A stretch of 64,000 bases of DNA, from assembly GCA_036244855.1 (NCBI GenBank), contig BQKZ01000421.1, forward strand, positions 1 to 64,000. The letters are read 5' to 3'. A program made the translations under genes and the position numbers. The notes under the pieces are model-generated. The model had not been told where the DNA came from. It ran no database searches and was given only the letters and a program-made list of their open reading frames with translations. Shown one piece after another: positions 11,859 to 23,541 of the stretch. Source of the stretch: Temnopleurus reevesii (taxonomy: Eukaryota > Echinodermata > Echinoidea > Temnopleuroida > Temnopleuridae). Each line of letters starts with the position of its first letter. Positions within the stretch are counted from its first letter, which is position 1.

Positions 11859-12145
11859 CCATCTAACGTTCCGTCGCAGTTCTTTTCACTCGGAGGCAAG
11901 GAGCACCTCTGCAGAACCTTCCATAGTAGATCCTCACTCTGTAGCTCTGTTTGGGTCCCTACACTACACACTGTCCTCTCTGGTGGAAGGGGGAGTCCTC
12001 CAGGTCCGCCGTTGGGCGTGGTCCCGCCGTTCTTGGCCGTGCAGGGGGACCGTCTCATCACCTGGACTATGATTGGTTCCTGTGCATTCTTGAATGCCTC
12101 GACCGCTTCCTCATGAGTTGCTTTTGAGAGGTCTTTACCATTCAC
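11859..12145 (-). CDS. PDZRN3-like: PDZRN3/4-like (LNX3/4), internal exon: second half of PDZ1 plus linker
   Basis: Internal exon of 287 bp: 95 codons plus two bases. It is preceded by a good acceptor (TTTATATCTTTCAG, minus strand) and followed by the donor GG|GTGAGC. The first codon, GTG, is an internal Val, not a start. Residues 1-32 (VNGKDLSKATHEEAVEAF, then a strand ending QVMRR) are the last beta strands and alpha-B helix of a PDZ domain and closely resemble PDZ1 of vertebrate PDZRN3/PDZRN4. His11 sits at the first alpha-B position, which in known PDZ domains favours class I ligands (S/T-x-hydrophobic C-terminus). Residues 39-57 are a Gly/Pro-rich linker. Residues 63-67 are GTQTE, matching the GTQTD that I recall after PDZ1 in vertebrate PDZRN3. 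The family comprises RING-type E3 ubiquitin ligases acting at membranes and junctions. The first half of PDZ1 is on an exon not found here. The identification is strong; PDZRN3 versus PDZRN4 cannot be told, and the gene may predate their split. Confidence 0.92.
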
Positions 12146-15100
12146 CTGAAAGATATAAAATAAATGGCGATATAGTTATAATGCTGACTAATCATTGGTG
12201 TTGCAGCGATCTTTTCATACAAGGTTGACATTACAGCACAGATCATACAAGATATTTGAATATGAATACAACGAATTATGAAAAAGCATGTGCTAAAATT
12301 TTGCAATAGAATAAATGGTTTCTATGGAGGATTGTAAGAGAAAAGCAAAGAGAATCTAAATTCAACACTAACTCGTTGAAAAATTCATATATTCCATTTA
12401 ATCAACCAGCAAATCCACTCTCAATCTATAACCTCTTTAATTCCTCTATACACAACTAAAGTTCATTCCATGTCAGACAATAAATCTTCCTTGAAAGCAA
12501 TATATAACTACAAGGTGATGGGTAATTGTGACCTAGGTTTGCCGCAATCCTGCATGGATTTCCTGGACTAGTGAAGGAAAGCTTGTTACTCAAAATTTCT
12601 CAAAGTAAAATGAATTAATTCACTCAATAATACTTGAATAAAGCTTGTCCTTTGAAGTTCAAATCTGACCAAATGTAAGAGGACTGTCTAAAAATTTGAG
12701 AAAGCTGGTGATATTTTCCAGAGAGTGAATTCTATGAATATTTATATCAGTAACCTGGGGGAACAAATCGAGACAAGGACATTCACATTTGGGGAAGAAG
12801 GGGAATATGGATGAAGATTCAAGTAAAAATAGATTTTAAGAAAGAAATGATGGGGGCCTCTCAGAAATAGATGGTTGGTACTTGAATAATACATTGACAA
12901 AAATCCTGTCAATTTTTACATGTGGATTAGCACAAATTTAATAACAAATGCATAAGAAGTAAATTTATCATTTTGACAAAGACACTGATCAAGATTGACA
13001 GGTGTAAACATAAAAAAAATTGGAACAAAAATGTTGACAGCAGAGACTAAACCAATTTATTTGATTTTGTTTATTTGCTGATTGAAACATCTGATGTAAT
13101 GCATTTCTAATAACTTGATTGAAATACATACAATGGTATTGTCATGTTCTACAAAAGACAAAATCTCTCAAGAATTCCATCATGCACAGACATCTATAGA
13201 AGGCAACCCATATGAAAATATGCAGCTTTGCTGCTTCGTTGAAGGTCTAAATCATTCTATTGTTACAGTCCCAGATATAAGCTTTTCTGTGGAAGATACA
13301 TATTGATCTTTGATTGTATAGAATGACCTCGGTTTATCCTGACCTCCATTCACTTGAAGTCAATGTTAGTCTAAAGGCAAACTGTTATCAAATACATATC
13401 TCAATATCAGAAAGACTGAGCAACATAGGTAAGTATGAAATAAAATATAGCAATATGGTCAGTAGATTTACCCTGGAGAGCCGATAGATAACTCACAAAT
13501 ATGGACTACACTATGGAATTGTAAAATGTTGAAAAGACATTATTGACTGCAATTGGCATTAAAAGTACATCTTCAATTAAAGAAAAAATTATGCAAGCAT
13601 ATTCAATATCTAAATTAGAATTGAGAATAAGCTGCCCGAAAGTATCCCTGCTGCTTAAAAAAAACTCGTATATATTTGCAAGAACAAAACAAGATTCTGT
13701 AACTCAGGCATAGCAGCAAGATACACAATCCAATAAACAATGCATAAAACACATTAAGGATTCACCCTCGCTATCACCGGCCAGAAATCAATTCAATTAG
13801 TACAAGCATTTTCAAGCTTTGATGCAAGTATTGATTCTGTAACTCCATCTTGCTAGTGATACGCTGAAATTAGAAGATGTGCTCAATTCTGAGGAAATAA
13901 TGAGATATGAATCATGCTTGTTTAAAGGTCTATGTTGGATGCATACTTTGGATGTGTACAAGGGCGTGTACAATGGTGTATCAAAACCATGGGGGAAGCT
14001 GCATTTACCAAATTAAAGAATTCAACAAACTATTTCGTTTCAAAATAAAACTATTCACATATTTTAATGACTTTCGTTTCATATATTTCAATGAAAGATT
14101 TTTTCCCCCTGATTTTCTTCTTACCAACAATTCAATTTGCACATGGTATGCATTCTGATGAAATCATATAGGAATCAGGGTGAGGGACGACAGATTTCTA
14201 ATATAAAGAAACTAATACTGATTCTGAATTGCAAATCTACTGCAAAATATTTGAAATTTGAAATATACATTTTTAGTTTGTGCATTTGATAAGATGCACC
14301 ATGTAACAGTGGTTTAGATTGGCAAGCATCGATCAACTGTAACTTTCTAGCAAAGTATGCAATAAAAATCAACGCACGAGACCATCCCATAAAAGAAGTA
14401 TTTTGCAACTGTGATGAAATGAACATATTGCATTCCTATGCACGCATCTTTAATATTGAACAGCTAGCCATCCTTTAATGCATACTGTCCATTCTTCCAC
14501 GCATTCAGCAATGAATAAATTATTGGATGCGGGAGCTGCGTTTTTGTTTGAGACCATGCGACCGCTACGCGAATGACCCAGTCCCACACAGAAAGTCAAA
14601 TCTGCATCAAAATCTACTGCCTCCATAATATTTCTATGTGAAGGTCTGTACAGGCATCTATAAATATATCCAGAGTTTTGAAATTAGCTTAATACTCCTT
14701 TTATTCCAAGAATAACAACCAAATCTGAACTACACGTGTAGACGTAATGAGTCAGCTTCTTCACTGACAACATTTCAAGATGAACAAACACAATAGTCAG
14801 CTTGTTCATTCTGTGTGAACTTTGCAAAGGTTTTTTTTCCTAATGAGACAATTTTTGCATCAAAGTAGCGAAAACCATGAAGAAGAAGTGTGTATGTTTA
14901 ATTGTGGTTACACACAGAGTAAACTTGATTTTGGACAATGCAGACATGATAAGCCAAATTTCAATATAAATTGCCAAGTGAATGAACACAAGAATCAATC
15001 TAGTATGATTCATTTTGATTTGAGGAAAAGATCAAGATTTAGGATAAACCTGGAAGTCGACCAAAGGGCCAAAACTTTAGCTAGTGCAGCGCCACCTTGT

Positions 15101-15440
15101 GTGACTGGGGCATTACAAGCTACCATCACCAGCCGGCCGCTACCATACCGGTATACGTCTGATTACACAGACTGAAGGAGAGATTTTTCATGCGATTACC
15201 TCGAGACAAACTCACTAATAAATGGTCTTTACCAGATTTCTCTTTCATACATGATTTGATGATTACTTGACAGGAATGACATTTGAGGTGAATAAAACCA
15301 ACATCAGAATAATTGTGTTAAATATCATGAATGGATATTTGTTTTTCGCTTACACGCTCCGAACCAAATTAAAAAAGATATTGTACCCATAATTTTATAA
15401 GCATTTTCATGAAGTTTCAATGAAATATATAGGTACTTTA

Positions 15441-15612
15441 AGGTATGAACATAAAAATATAAGGGAAAATGTTCTTTTCCTTAAAAAAGTGCTACTACTC
15501 TCAATAAAATTCTTCTCATAAAGTTTTCGTCAAAGTTAACAACTTATGTGAGGTATTAACATAAAATATTAAGGGAAAACATGCTACTATTCTCAATGAA
15601 ATTTGTCTTTTC
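15441..15612. repeat. Partial tandem duplication, 110-bp offset
   Basis: AGGTATGAACATAAAAATAT at 15441 recurs as AGGTATTAACATAAAATATT at 15551. Both are followed by AAGGGAAAA and then by GCTACTAtTCTCAAT-like sequence, with an internal deletion in the second copy. AT-rich and non-coding. Confidence 0.7.
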
Positions 15613-16355
15613 AATTATAAATGATGACAAAGATTGATTACTAAGATGAGAGACCCACTCCAAGAAGTTTATTTCGTGTTTACTGCCAGTGGAATATTCT
15701 AGCACAGCTATCACCTGGTAGCCATGCTGGGCTTCCCTCCAGACACTATAAGAGAAAGCAACATTGAATAAACTGGTTGGAATGGTTCTGTGATTGCAGA
15801 CTAGATACTACCTCAAATGATGGATGACATTCATTAGCATGCGATATCTTGAGGAATAACCGCTATCTATTCAGTTACCAGAAAACTATCTACTGAAGAT
15901 GTGAAGTGTGTTAGCATCCCAATCATATCAAATCTAGCTGCGGCAATAACAGTGAAATCCTCTTAATAAATCATCGCGAGTATGTTGAGTTCATAAACAT
16001 AGCATGGTGTGACTAGAGGCATGTGAGGCAGTGAAGTCATTTGTTGTGTTCACACTGACAATATACATTCTCATATGTTTCAATCTTAGAAGTACCATCA
16101 TAAGAATAATTCTATCGAACTTGCATGGGCTGCACTCAACCCAAGTGAAGTGAATGGGTAGCAATACATATTTCTTGAAATGAGCAAAAAGCTGGGTAAC
16201 TGGGTAAGCTGCAACTGTAGAGTGCTAAGAGGGAATGTGTGCTGTATTCATGACGTATTATCACCAATTATATACCCATCTAAAGCCAGGGTAATAATAA
16301 TGCAAGGTGCCATGAGCTCTCAGCAGAATGGATATGTGCACTATATAAATTGCAT

Positions 16356-16395
16356 ATATTATTATTATTATTATCATCATATAATCATCATCATC
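16356..16395. repeat. (ATT)n/(CAT)n microsatellite
   Basis: A run of ATT units (16356-16373) passes into CAT/ATC units (16374-16395), with one ATA interruption. Confidence 0.85.
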
Positions 16396-16497
16396 CTGAA
16401 GATTCTACTTGCACATGTACCCAGAGAATTCTTAACATGATCATTGCCCTGCACCGGAATGCATCTTGGGTTAGTACCACTTCAGATGGAGGATAAT

Positions 16498-16855
16498 GCC
16501 ATCCAGCTACCAGACAGAGAATGCTAGTAGACAAGGTGAGAAGCTATCCTGATCATCTCAAAAGAAACAAAGATAGCCAGTTTTCTAGTCAAAAATGCTT
16601 TGGAAACGATGATAAAACTGTGTCTGAACACAACCTGGTAATGTTTGTAGCATCTCGTATGGAGTATGATGCCATCCAGCTATAGGCGGAGAATGCAAGT
16701 GGGCAAGATGAGAAGCTATCCAGGTCATTTCAAAAGAAACAAAGAGAGCCATTTTTTTGTCAAAACTTCTTTCACCCTGTGTCTGAACACAGCCATATAA
16801 TGTTTGTAGCATCTCGTACGGAGTATGATACCATCCAGCCATCAGGTGGAGGATG
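16498..16855. repeat. Tandem duplication, units of 173 and ~159 bp plus a partial third
   Basis: GCCATCCAGCTA at 16498 recurs at 16671 and, as ACCATCCAGCCA, at 16830. Within the units GAGAAGCTATCC, CAAAAGAAACAAAGA, GTGTCTGAACAC and ATGTTTGTAGCATCTCGTA recur in the same order, so two full copies and the start of a third are clear. On the minus strand the copies share one open frame with a repeated HTPYEMLQTL...GCVQTQ peptide. The frame has no splice context or family match, and I treat it as a by-product of the DNA duplication. Confidence 0.85.
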
Positions 16856-19336
16856 AGACGGAGTTTGGTGAGTAGTTCTCCTGGTGGTTGCTCAGGTGGA
16901 CCATTCAGTCTGCATTTTCAGACACTTTTGTACAAACCCCCCAGAGAAGACGCATAAAGTGCACTAAAATTTCATTCTTGGATCAAGTGATGGATAAATC
17001 CAGAAATCACCTGCCATACCATGTTCAAAATTGTATTCATTTTTTTTAATCAATAAAACAACTTAGAGCAAAATGTGAGGTACAGAGAGAGAGATTTAGA
17101 AGGGTGTAAGCATGATATCTTTTTTTTTAATAATACAAATATATAGAATTTGAGTCAAAACTTGGAAAAATGGGGGTTGCTTTAATATGGGGATTTTCTC
17201 CATTCTTTACAAGAAATCCAACATGTCCCTGTGTAAAACCTTTTGGAGTAAAAGAATTTTGCCTTTGGGTTTGAAACCAAACAAGAAAATTGTACAAGTC
17301 TGCAAGATGAGACTACACAGGCCTGTAAAGATGGGAAGAGAAGCTGGCATAATCATTGTAGAGTGTCTCAGAAGAGAGGAAACTTGCCGACATTTTCCGC
17401 TAATGACGCGGATGAGCTTGAGGTAATGAATGAATGCTTTTTGCAGTCTGCCGTGTTATGATCATTAATAATGTTGGTTGAGGAAGGTAGGAATAGCGTA
17501 ACTGATACGGGTATGCCGGGTCAGATACAAGGAACGCAGCACATAGTACAAGAGTGTGATACACTGCTAAGCTCCATGTAAATGCTATGCAAAGCAGTTA
17601 GCAAGTGGGTTTTCATGTGTGTGAGACCAAAATTGAAGGAAAAAAGGGAAGAAAAGTTTGCCCCCCAACAAAAAGTTCAGTTATTGTACAAATGGGGGAA
17701 ATAGAAGCTTGTTCTAACCAAATTTGTTATATACCAGTATGCCGATTAAAGGACCAATTGCCGTTGGCACATCCATCTATCAATCTTGTAATTCACTGGG
17801 ACAAAATAAGCTTCTAATTGGGGCTTTCCCCATTCCCCAACAAGTAGAGGTACAATAATATACTTAAATTTCAATAAATATTCAGAGAAACTGGTTGAAT
17901 ACTTCAGAGTACTTTTCAATAACATTTTTAGGTAAGATACCACTTATGATTTCCATTGAAAAAAAATTCAACATCTCAATTGGGATATTTTACGTTTATG
18001 GTCTCTGTATCCCTCATAAACATTTATAGTGAAAACAATTACAGCAAATTGCTACATAAATTTTGCATTTTCCATGCCTTTCTGCATTCAAAGCCCAAAG
18101 GCGTTACGGCAAACGATCATTTGTATTGCCGATGCATCCCTGACCAAGTGCACAAAACCCCTCTTGGGATTTGTAGGAATTACGATGGATCTAATTGAAA
18201 TATTAGATGAGGAATTAATGACAACAATAAAGGTTTGACTTTGATGGGACGGGTATTCTCGACTTAAAATTCTATAATTATCCATTTTCTATGCATGGCA
18301 TACTTGCAGGGATTGCTACTGTACTTTTTAAAGCGTCTCTATCTCGTCAATACGAAAATAGAAACAGAGGTATTTACGACCCCCTTGTACTTGTTTGGTC
18401 TAGGTGACCCCTAAAGTACATATTATTGAAGTTCTGCACAAACAACAGTATTGCTAATGCAAAGCTTCCTCATTGTATGAATACCATGTGCTTATTCCAC
18501 AATGCCAAGCTTTTTGAAAACTCTCAAAATCCTATTGAGTGTTTCCTTCTTTACATTCAGGTTTCTCGGATTTGTGAAAAACACAGCAAAAATCCTTCGA
18601 AAATAATGAGTGACTATGAATGGAATGCCAGCTTACATTTGAGGTTCAAATTACCAAACAAACATCCTTTGACACCTTGCTAGTAGGGTTTGAAAGATTA
18701 ATTTTGAAAGTCCTTAGTCCCACCTCAGACAATCTGACGCGTGGTCTCCCCTCCAGGTATACACCACGCCAAATAATCCAACACTTTAAAATTCTAATTG
18801 ATTTCAACCCACCATATCAATTATACAATTGTTCCCTTGACTTCTGAGGCTGAATGCATTTCTTGTACTGTAACACTCCTCAATTCCACACCCTTCTTAC
18901 TCCATTGAGATTATCTGACCAATAAAACCACACACACTTCGCTACTGTTTCTGGTAGAAAAAATAACAACTCGCTCAATCATTCTATGCGTAAATTCTTG
19001 GTAGGAATATGACAGAGTGACCTATGACTATATTTCTGTAAAATTTAAAGCATGATAAAATTTGCTCTTCAAAGCATTAAAATTGACTGCAACATTCATG
19101 GACTAAGTTGGATTTGTATGCATAATGTTCATTGCTGATCATATTAAACAAGTACTTCTCCGACAGATCTCTTCATGAATAACCTCTAAAATGGTACTCC
19201 CACATTGATGGCATGTCCTGGGAACATATTAGAGTAACCCAAAGAGTTACGATAGTTACTCTATTGATAAATAGAAGATAAATAATTTTCTTCTTTAGAG
19301 TCTTTTTCTTTTCTTCAAAGGTACAGTATGGACTAT

Positions 19337-19493
19337 GATCAACAATTGACCATTGGGTGCCATCACTTATTCCCAAGACATGAGTAATAATCATAGGCTC
19401 ATAACTATTTTCTTTTGATACCAAACTTTTAAAACTTCAGTCAGGGCTAAGATCAACAATTGACCACAGGGTGTCATCAGTAAATCCCAAGAC
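19337..19493. repeat. Short tandem duplication, 114-bp offset
   Basis: GATCAACAATTGACCATTGG at 19337 recurs as GATCAACAATTGACCACAGG at 19451. Each is followed by GTGCCATCA/GTGTCATCA and then TTCCCAAGAC/ATCCCAAGAC. The intervening sequence is unrelated. Two copies only. Confidence 0.75.
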
Positions 19494-20149
19494 TCCTCTT
19501 ATATTCTGTCTGTGATTCCTTTGTATACAAATAATCCACAGGAAATTGCCTACTTTATTGCTATTACTTTGCCTGTAATGACCAGATCGGCTTGGGATAA
19601 AGACTTTGGGAAGGGTTTATAATGGCCACCCCCTGTTTAATCTCCTATTTTGCTTAGTTTTCTGCAAGATTTTGAGACGACCTGACCCAAACTAATCAAT
19701 CAAGTGTCTTCTATCTATCAAGATTCCTTGCAATTTAATCAATGTCTTCCTTCATGCTGTTTGTGAGAGGATCTAATACATTACTTTGATAAAAACTTAC
19801 AACTTTTCAGTTCTCCCTCAAAAGCACTTCTGAAAGTGACCATATTCTTTCTGTCGAGACCCCAAAAGATCATTAGTAGGAATACAATGATGAGTAACCT
19901 TTAAGAGTTCATGAGACATTTAGAACTATAAATACATTTATATATTCATGATGAAGTAAATTCAATAGGGTTAGCCTATCCTAACACCTGCACCCAATGC
20001 TTTCTAAAATAATAGCTCCATCTCACTGCACATCCCGACCCTAATCTGCCCATTCTCACATCCATATCCTTTCAAATTATTGATTAATATTTCAATTTTC
20101 ATTCATAATTTAGCTGCACTTCCCATTTTCTTTGCATAAAAATAGTATT

Positions 20150-20160
20150 CCCCCCCCCCC
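20150..20160. repeat. Poly-C run (11)
   Basis: Uninterrupted C mononucleotide tract; a likely source of length error in assembly. Confidence 0.9.
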
Positions 20161-23027
20161 TCTTGATCTGGATTTATGATCATGTTCGTCTGTTTTCCAG
20201 CTGGGATGCAATTTCCGCTTTTGCTTCACTTCACTATTGTTGGTTCAATGTCATATTGCACGTTTGTCGTTGAAGCGCAACATGGCACACAATGGTGCAT
20301 CTGCCCGGACTGACGTTACCTTGTTCATCAAAGCCCTTGGGGTGCTAGTTTACTCTTTCCATTATGACTGTTTAAATGCGGCTTACTCATTAATTTGGGC
20401 GAAAAGTAGGAATGATGTCAAACATGTGGCCCGTGTCCTGGACTCTTAATATGAAAAGTACTCCAAAGTCGTGTGAATTACAACATGTGTCTGCACATAG
20501 ATACATACATGTGCTTCATCATGCAACGACAACGGTTCTAATTTGAATCGTATATGAAGGATTCTATTCTGCTTTACAGTCCTCATGCACAATGCGCATA
20601 ACAAAAATATTTCCAGTTTCAGCCCCACACCAGTAGTAATGACTTTCCTAGACCTCTGTTGGTCAACGAGCTTTTATGCAAATTCGACCCGAAAAAAAAA
20701 AAGTGGTGAAAAAGCGGTGAAAAGATAAAAGTTATGAATGCAGGTCAGAGAAGCTCATCCACCTGGTGCCATTCATAGATGCGGTGAATCACCTTCGTCG
20801 CTCGGACACTTCCACAAATCCATTTTACATGATTCATCTTTAAAGAACGGAGAAGGTCTTCCACCCCAAGTGGGTACAGAGTCTTGGCCTCTTTCCGCAC
20901 CGCGCCAGAATTTGAATGAAACCAGAGACCCATCGGACCATCACCCCAATGACCAACGCAACTGGGTAAAAAACAAGAGGGGGCTTAAAGAATTCTAATG
21001 AGATGTATATTAACCTGACGAGAAAAGAATATAAGATGGTATCATATTTAGGCCATATCGGTGGAGGTGTGCGAAGAAGCGTGAGTAAGAGCGATACCAG
21101 AACAAGCAAGCGGGAAGTAGATGATGATGGAATTTAGAAGAAGGGAGTAGCATCCTCAATCCAGTTGTGGCTAGCGTTCGTTGGTTGGACACGCCACGCC
21201 ACTCCAGCGAGCAGTGGACACGGCCACTTAGTCCAGAAAGCGTGGGGAGTATCAATTGGCCATTAGGGACCTACCAGGAGTGGAACCATTGGGCAAATGT
21301 CCTGGGTCACTCCATCTGAATAATGCATACCAACAAGTGGCTTTGTACCCATCACTCTTTAGAAGAGGGGTGTCCACTAGTCCCATTAGTCTCATCAATC
21401 AGACACTTCAAAGAATTATCGATGATACACTTTGTAGAAAAAGTATGAAAAAGCAAATGACCGCTTGAACTGTATATTCCAATGAAGGTCTAGGAGTACA
21501 GAAACCTTGCATAATGCTTTGTCCCCTCCTAATAATACATTTTTATATACATTTTGCATAATACATGGTTTTCCATGATTATTTCTTTGAAAAATCATTT
21601 AATCCAACTCCTTTTAAATTAATTTAAAAGTATTAAGTATTAATTAAGACCAAAATATTTATCACAAATTTAATATATTCAATTGTAGCCCCACATATCG
21701 GTAATTTGAAAATGGGGGCATCTACAAAATATATATTTGTCTGTACGAGCTTTGCGACAACACCTTTCAGAATTGGATACGGGTCTGTGTATTCACTGGG
21801 GTAGGGTTACTGTTTAGCCATCAAACTGAACAGAGGAATCTCTTAGGGACCTCGGAAGGATGAGCGGGAAGAGTGGTAGCCGAATGGGATCCACGCTAGA
21901 GACCCTGCATCAATATCTCCATCCGGTATCGACCCAGTTTCCTATTCAGAGGAATGGGACTACGACAAGGGTTATCATAAATGCATAGTTGTCGACGACC
22001 GACCGACATAAAATCATCTTTTCTCATTCCTTGCGAGCATAGATGGTCATAAAGGGGGGCGGCAATACGCACAGCCTCCTTTGTTCTTCACTTCAAACAC
22101 ACAATGACGGTGTCTCGTCTGAAGCTGGTAAATTCGTTTTGGGACGGTTGGTGGGGTAGAACAACACACAAGAAAGTTTGGTTCTGGGAGACTTGGTAAA
22201 ATCAACAGTGGGTTAACACCTCTATTTTCTTAGCAATGAATACTCCAAAATATTTCCTCTAAAATTACCTCGGTGAAGAAAGAAGGATCTCCTGCCTGAA
22301 ATGCAAACTCTGGGCTAGACTCCAGATCTGTATTTTTATGCCTGAATTGTGACCTCCATATAAGGAGGTAGCAAGATTTGGGGGTTGCCATTTCAGTTGT
22401 CACAACGCAACCTATTCTTGATAACTGTAAATAGCTTGTGAGTAAATGGGTCAAATGAAATAATAAATAAAAACAGGAAGTATTTAGACTGGCATATATA
22501 TAACATCTTGAACAAGTGAATAACCAATAAAATGCAAGAGGGCATTCTTGTGTAGACAGCCCTTGTCCTATTTATAGCATCTCCTACCTATATACAAAAA
22601 TCTATAGTGTAATTATTGATGAAGTTATCTCAAATGACCCAGAGGAAATATTCCATCTATTAGATACTTTGTAGAAGTAATATTCATCACAAGAATAGCG
22701 CTATAGATTCCTGTTCAGTGACCCAGACATAATAATCATTGTTTGAGATCCAGATAACAAGTCTTATACATTATATAAAATATAAAATGAGCCTGTAATA
22801 AATCATTTTGAAGTTTTCATTGTAATCAATGCCTATTTCTTTGCTGAAAATCCTTGGGATAGAATTAATAGGCGATTTTCAAATAATAAGTATGTATTTC
22901 ATAGTATTGATAAATGAAAGAAATATAGGCCAAATAAGGAAGCTATTATATGCGATGTTGACTCACAAATGTCAATGTACTGAAAAATTAAATAAAAAGC
23001 AACACGTAATTTCATGGCACGGATTTG

Positions 23028-23541
23028 TTAAAGCCCAAGTATAGTTTTGGTAAAAGCGAATATTTTTATCGCCAAATTTTGTCTTCAAATCTACTTAAAA
23101 AGAAACATGATATCATGAACATGTTGTACAAAAGATTGTACGAAAAATTAACAAGTTTTGGAAAAGTTATAACCTAAAGTGTGGAAAATATTTTAGCGTC
23201 GTAGCCCCCAACGCGAATTCAATATTTTCTTTCTTGATAAAGGACAGCTTCTCATGAACAGAAATGGATAAAAATTTCAGAATTTATTCTTTATGTATTC
23301 CTTTTTTTTTAATAAAATCTTGGAAATAATTTTCTATATACCCGTTAAGAAGCAAAATATTGTTATAACCAAGAGAGGGCGCTAAATACGATTTAACGGT
23401 CAAATTCAAATTTTCAAAAGAATTCGCTCGTAGAAAAATATGCTATGATCTTGAAATGTGTATAGAAACTATATGTCATGGTATATATCCCCAACAATTC
23501 ACATTTCTTTAATCTTTACCAAAACTATACACGGGCTTTAA
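23028..23541. mobile_element. Non-autonomous inverted-repeat transposon (MITE), copy 1, TTAA-flanked
   Basis: The element at 23032-23537 (506 bp) starts AGCCCAAGTATAGTTTTGG, and its right end in reverse complement starts AGCCCGTGTATAGTTTTGG. Terminal inverted repeats are about 23 bp with two mismatches. TTAA lies immediately outside both ends (23028-23031 and 23538-23541), as in piggyBac-type insertions. Because TTAA contains TA, a TA-duplicating (Tc1/mariner-type) origin cannot be excluded. No transposase frame is present. A second, nearly identical copy lies at 51897-52408. Confidence 0.88.

Larger units (their letters stand above)
1..12145 (-). other. PDZRN3-like: Partial PDZRN3/4-like gene body (three exons, two complete introns)
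   Basis: Gene-level entry tying the three exons together. Transcription runs from high to low coordinates: exon 12145-11859, intron 11858-8857 (3002 bp, phase 2), exon 8856-8712, intron 8711-4904 (3808 bp, phase 0), exon 4903-4811, then an intron running off the left edge (at least 4810 bp, phase 0). Joined, the exons give 175 codons without a stop. They cover the second half of PDZ1, the inter-PDZ linker and the first strands of PDZ2. A full-length family member would add an N-terminal RING finger and zinc-finger region and a long C-terminal part ending in a PDZ-binding tail; none of these is visible here. No promoter, start codon or polyadenylation site belonging to this gene was found in the window. 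Confidence 0.88.
12146..16497. other. Non-coding stretch upstream of the PDZ1 exon (probably intron)
   Basis: Begins with the polypyrimidine tract and AG acceptor feeding the exon at 12145. I looked on the minus strand for the expected first half of PDZ1 (an LGFNIIGG loop, GIFVSK, and DRI just before the junction) and did not find it. A GC-richer patch at 15060-15170 reads open on the plus strand but has no recognisable similarity. A short tandem duplication is at 15441-15612 and a trinucleotide run at 16356-16395. Confidence 0.6.
16856..23027. other. Non-coding stretch with a few small repeats
   Basis: No recognisable exon or RNA gene. Contains a 114-bp-offset duplication (19337-19493), an 11-base C run (20150-20160) and locally GC-richer patches at 20740-21260 and 21800-22000. 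Open frames in the GC-richer patches on both strands show no known domain and overlap each other in several frames, which is expected of chance frames. Confidence 0.6.

Noticed and set aside
13471..13510. Minus-strand SIFVS followed by a GTAAAT donor-like site, resembling PDZ1 GIFVSK
   Set aside because: The following residues do not match PDZ1 and a TAG stop lies just upstream.
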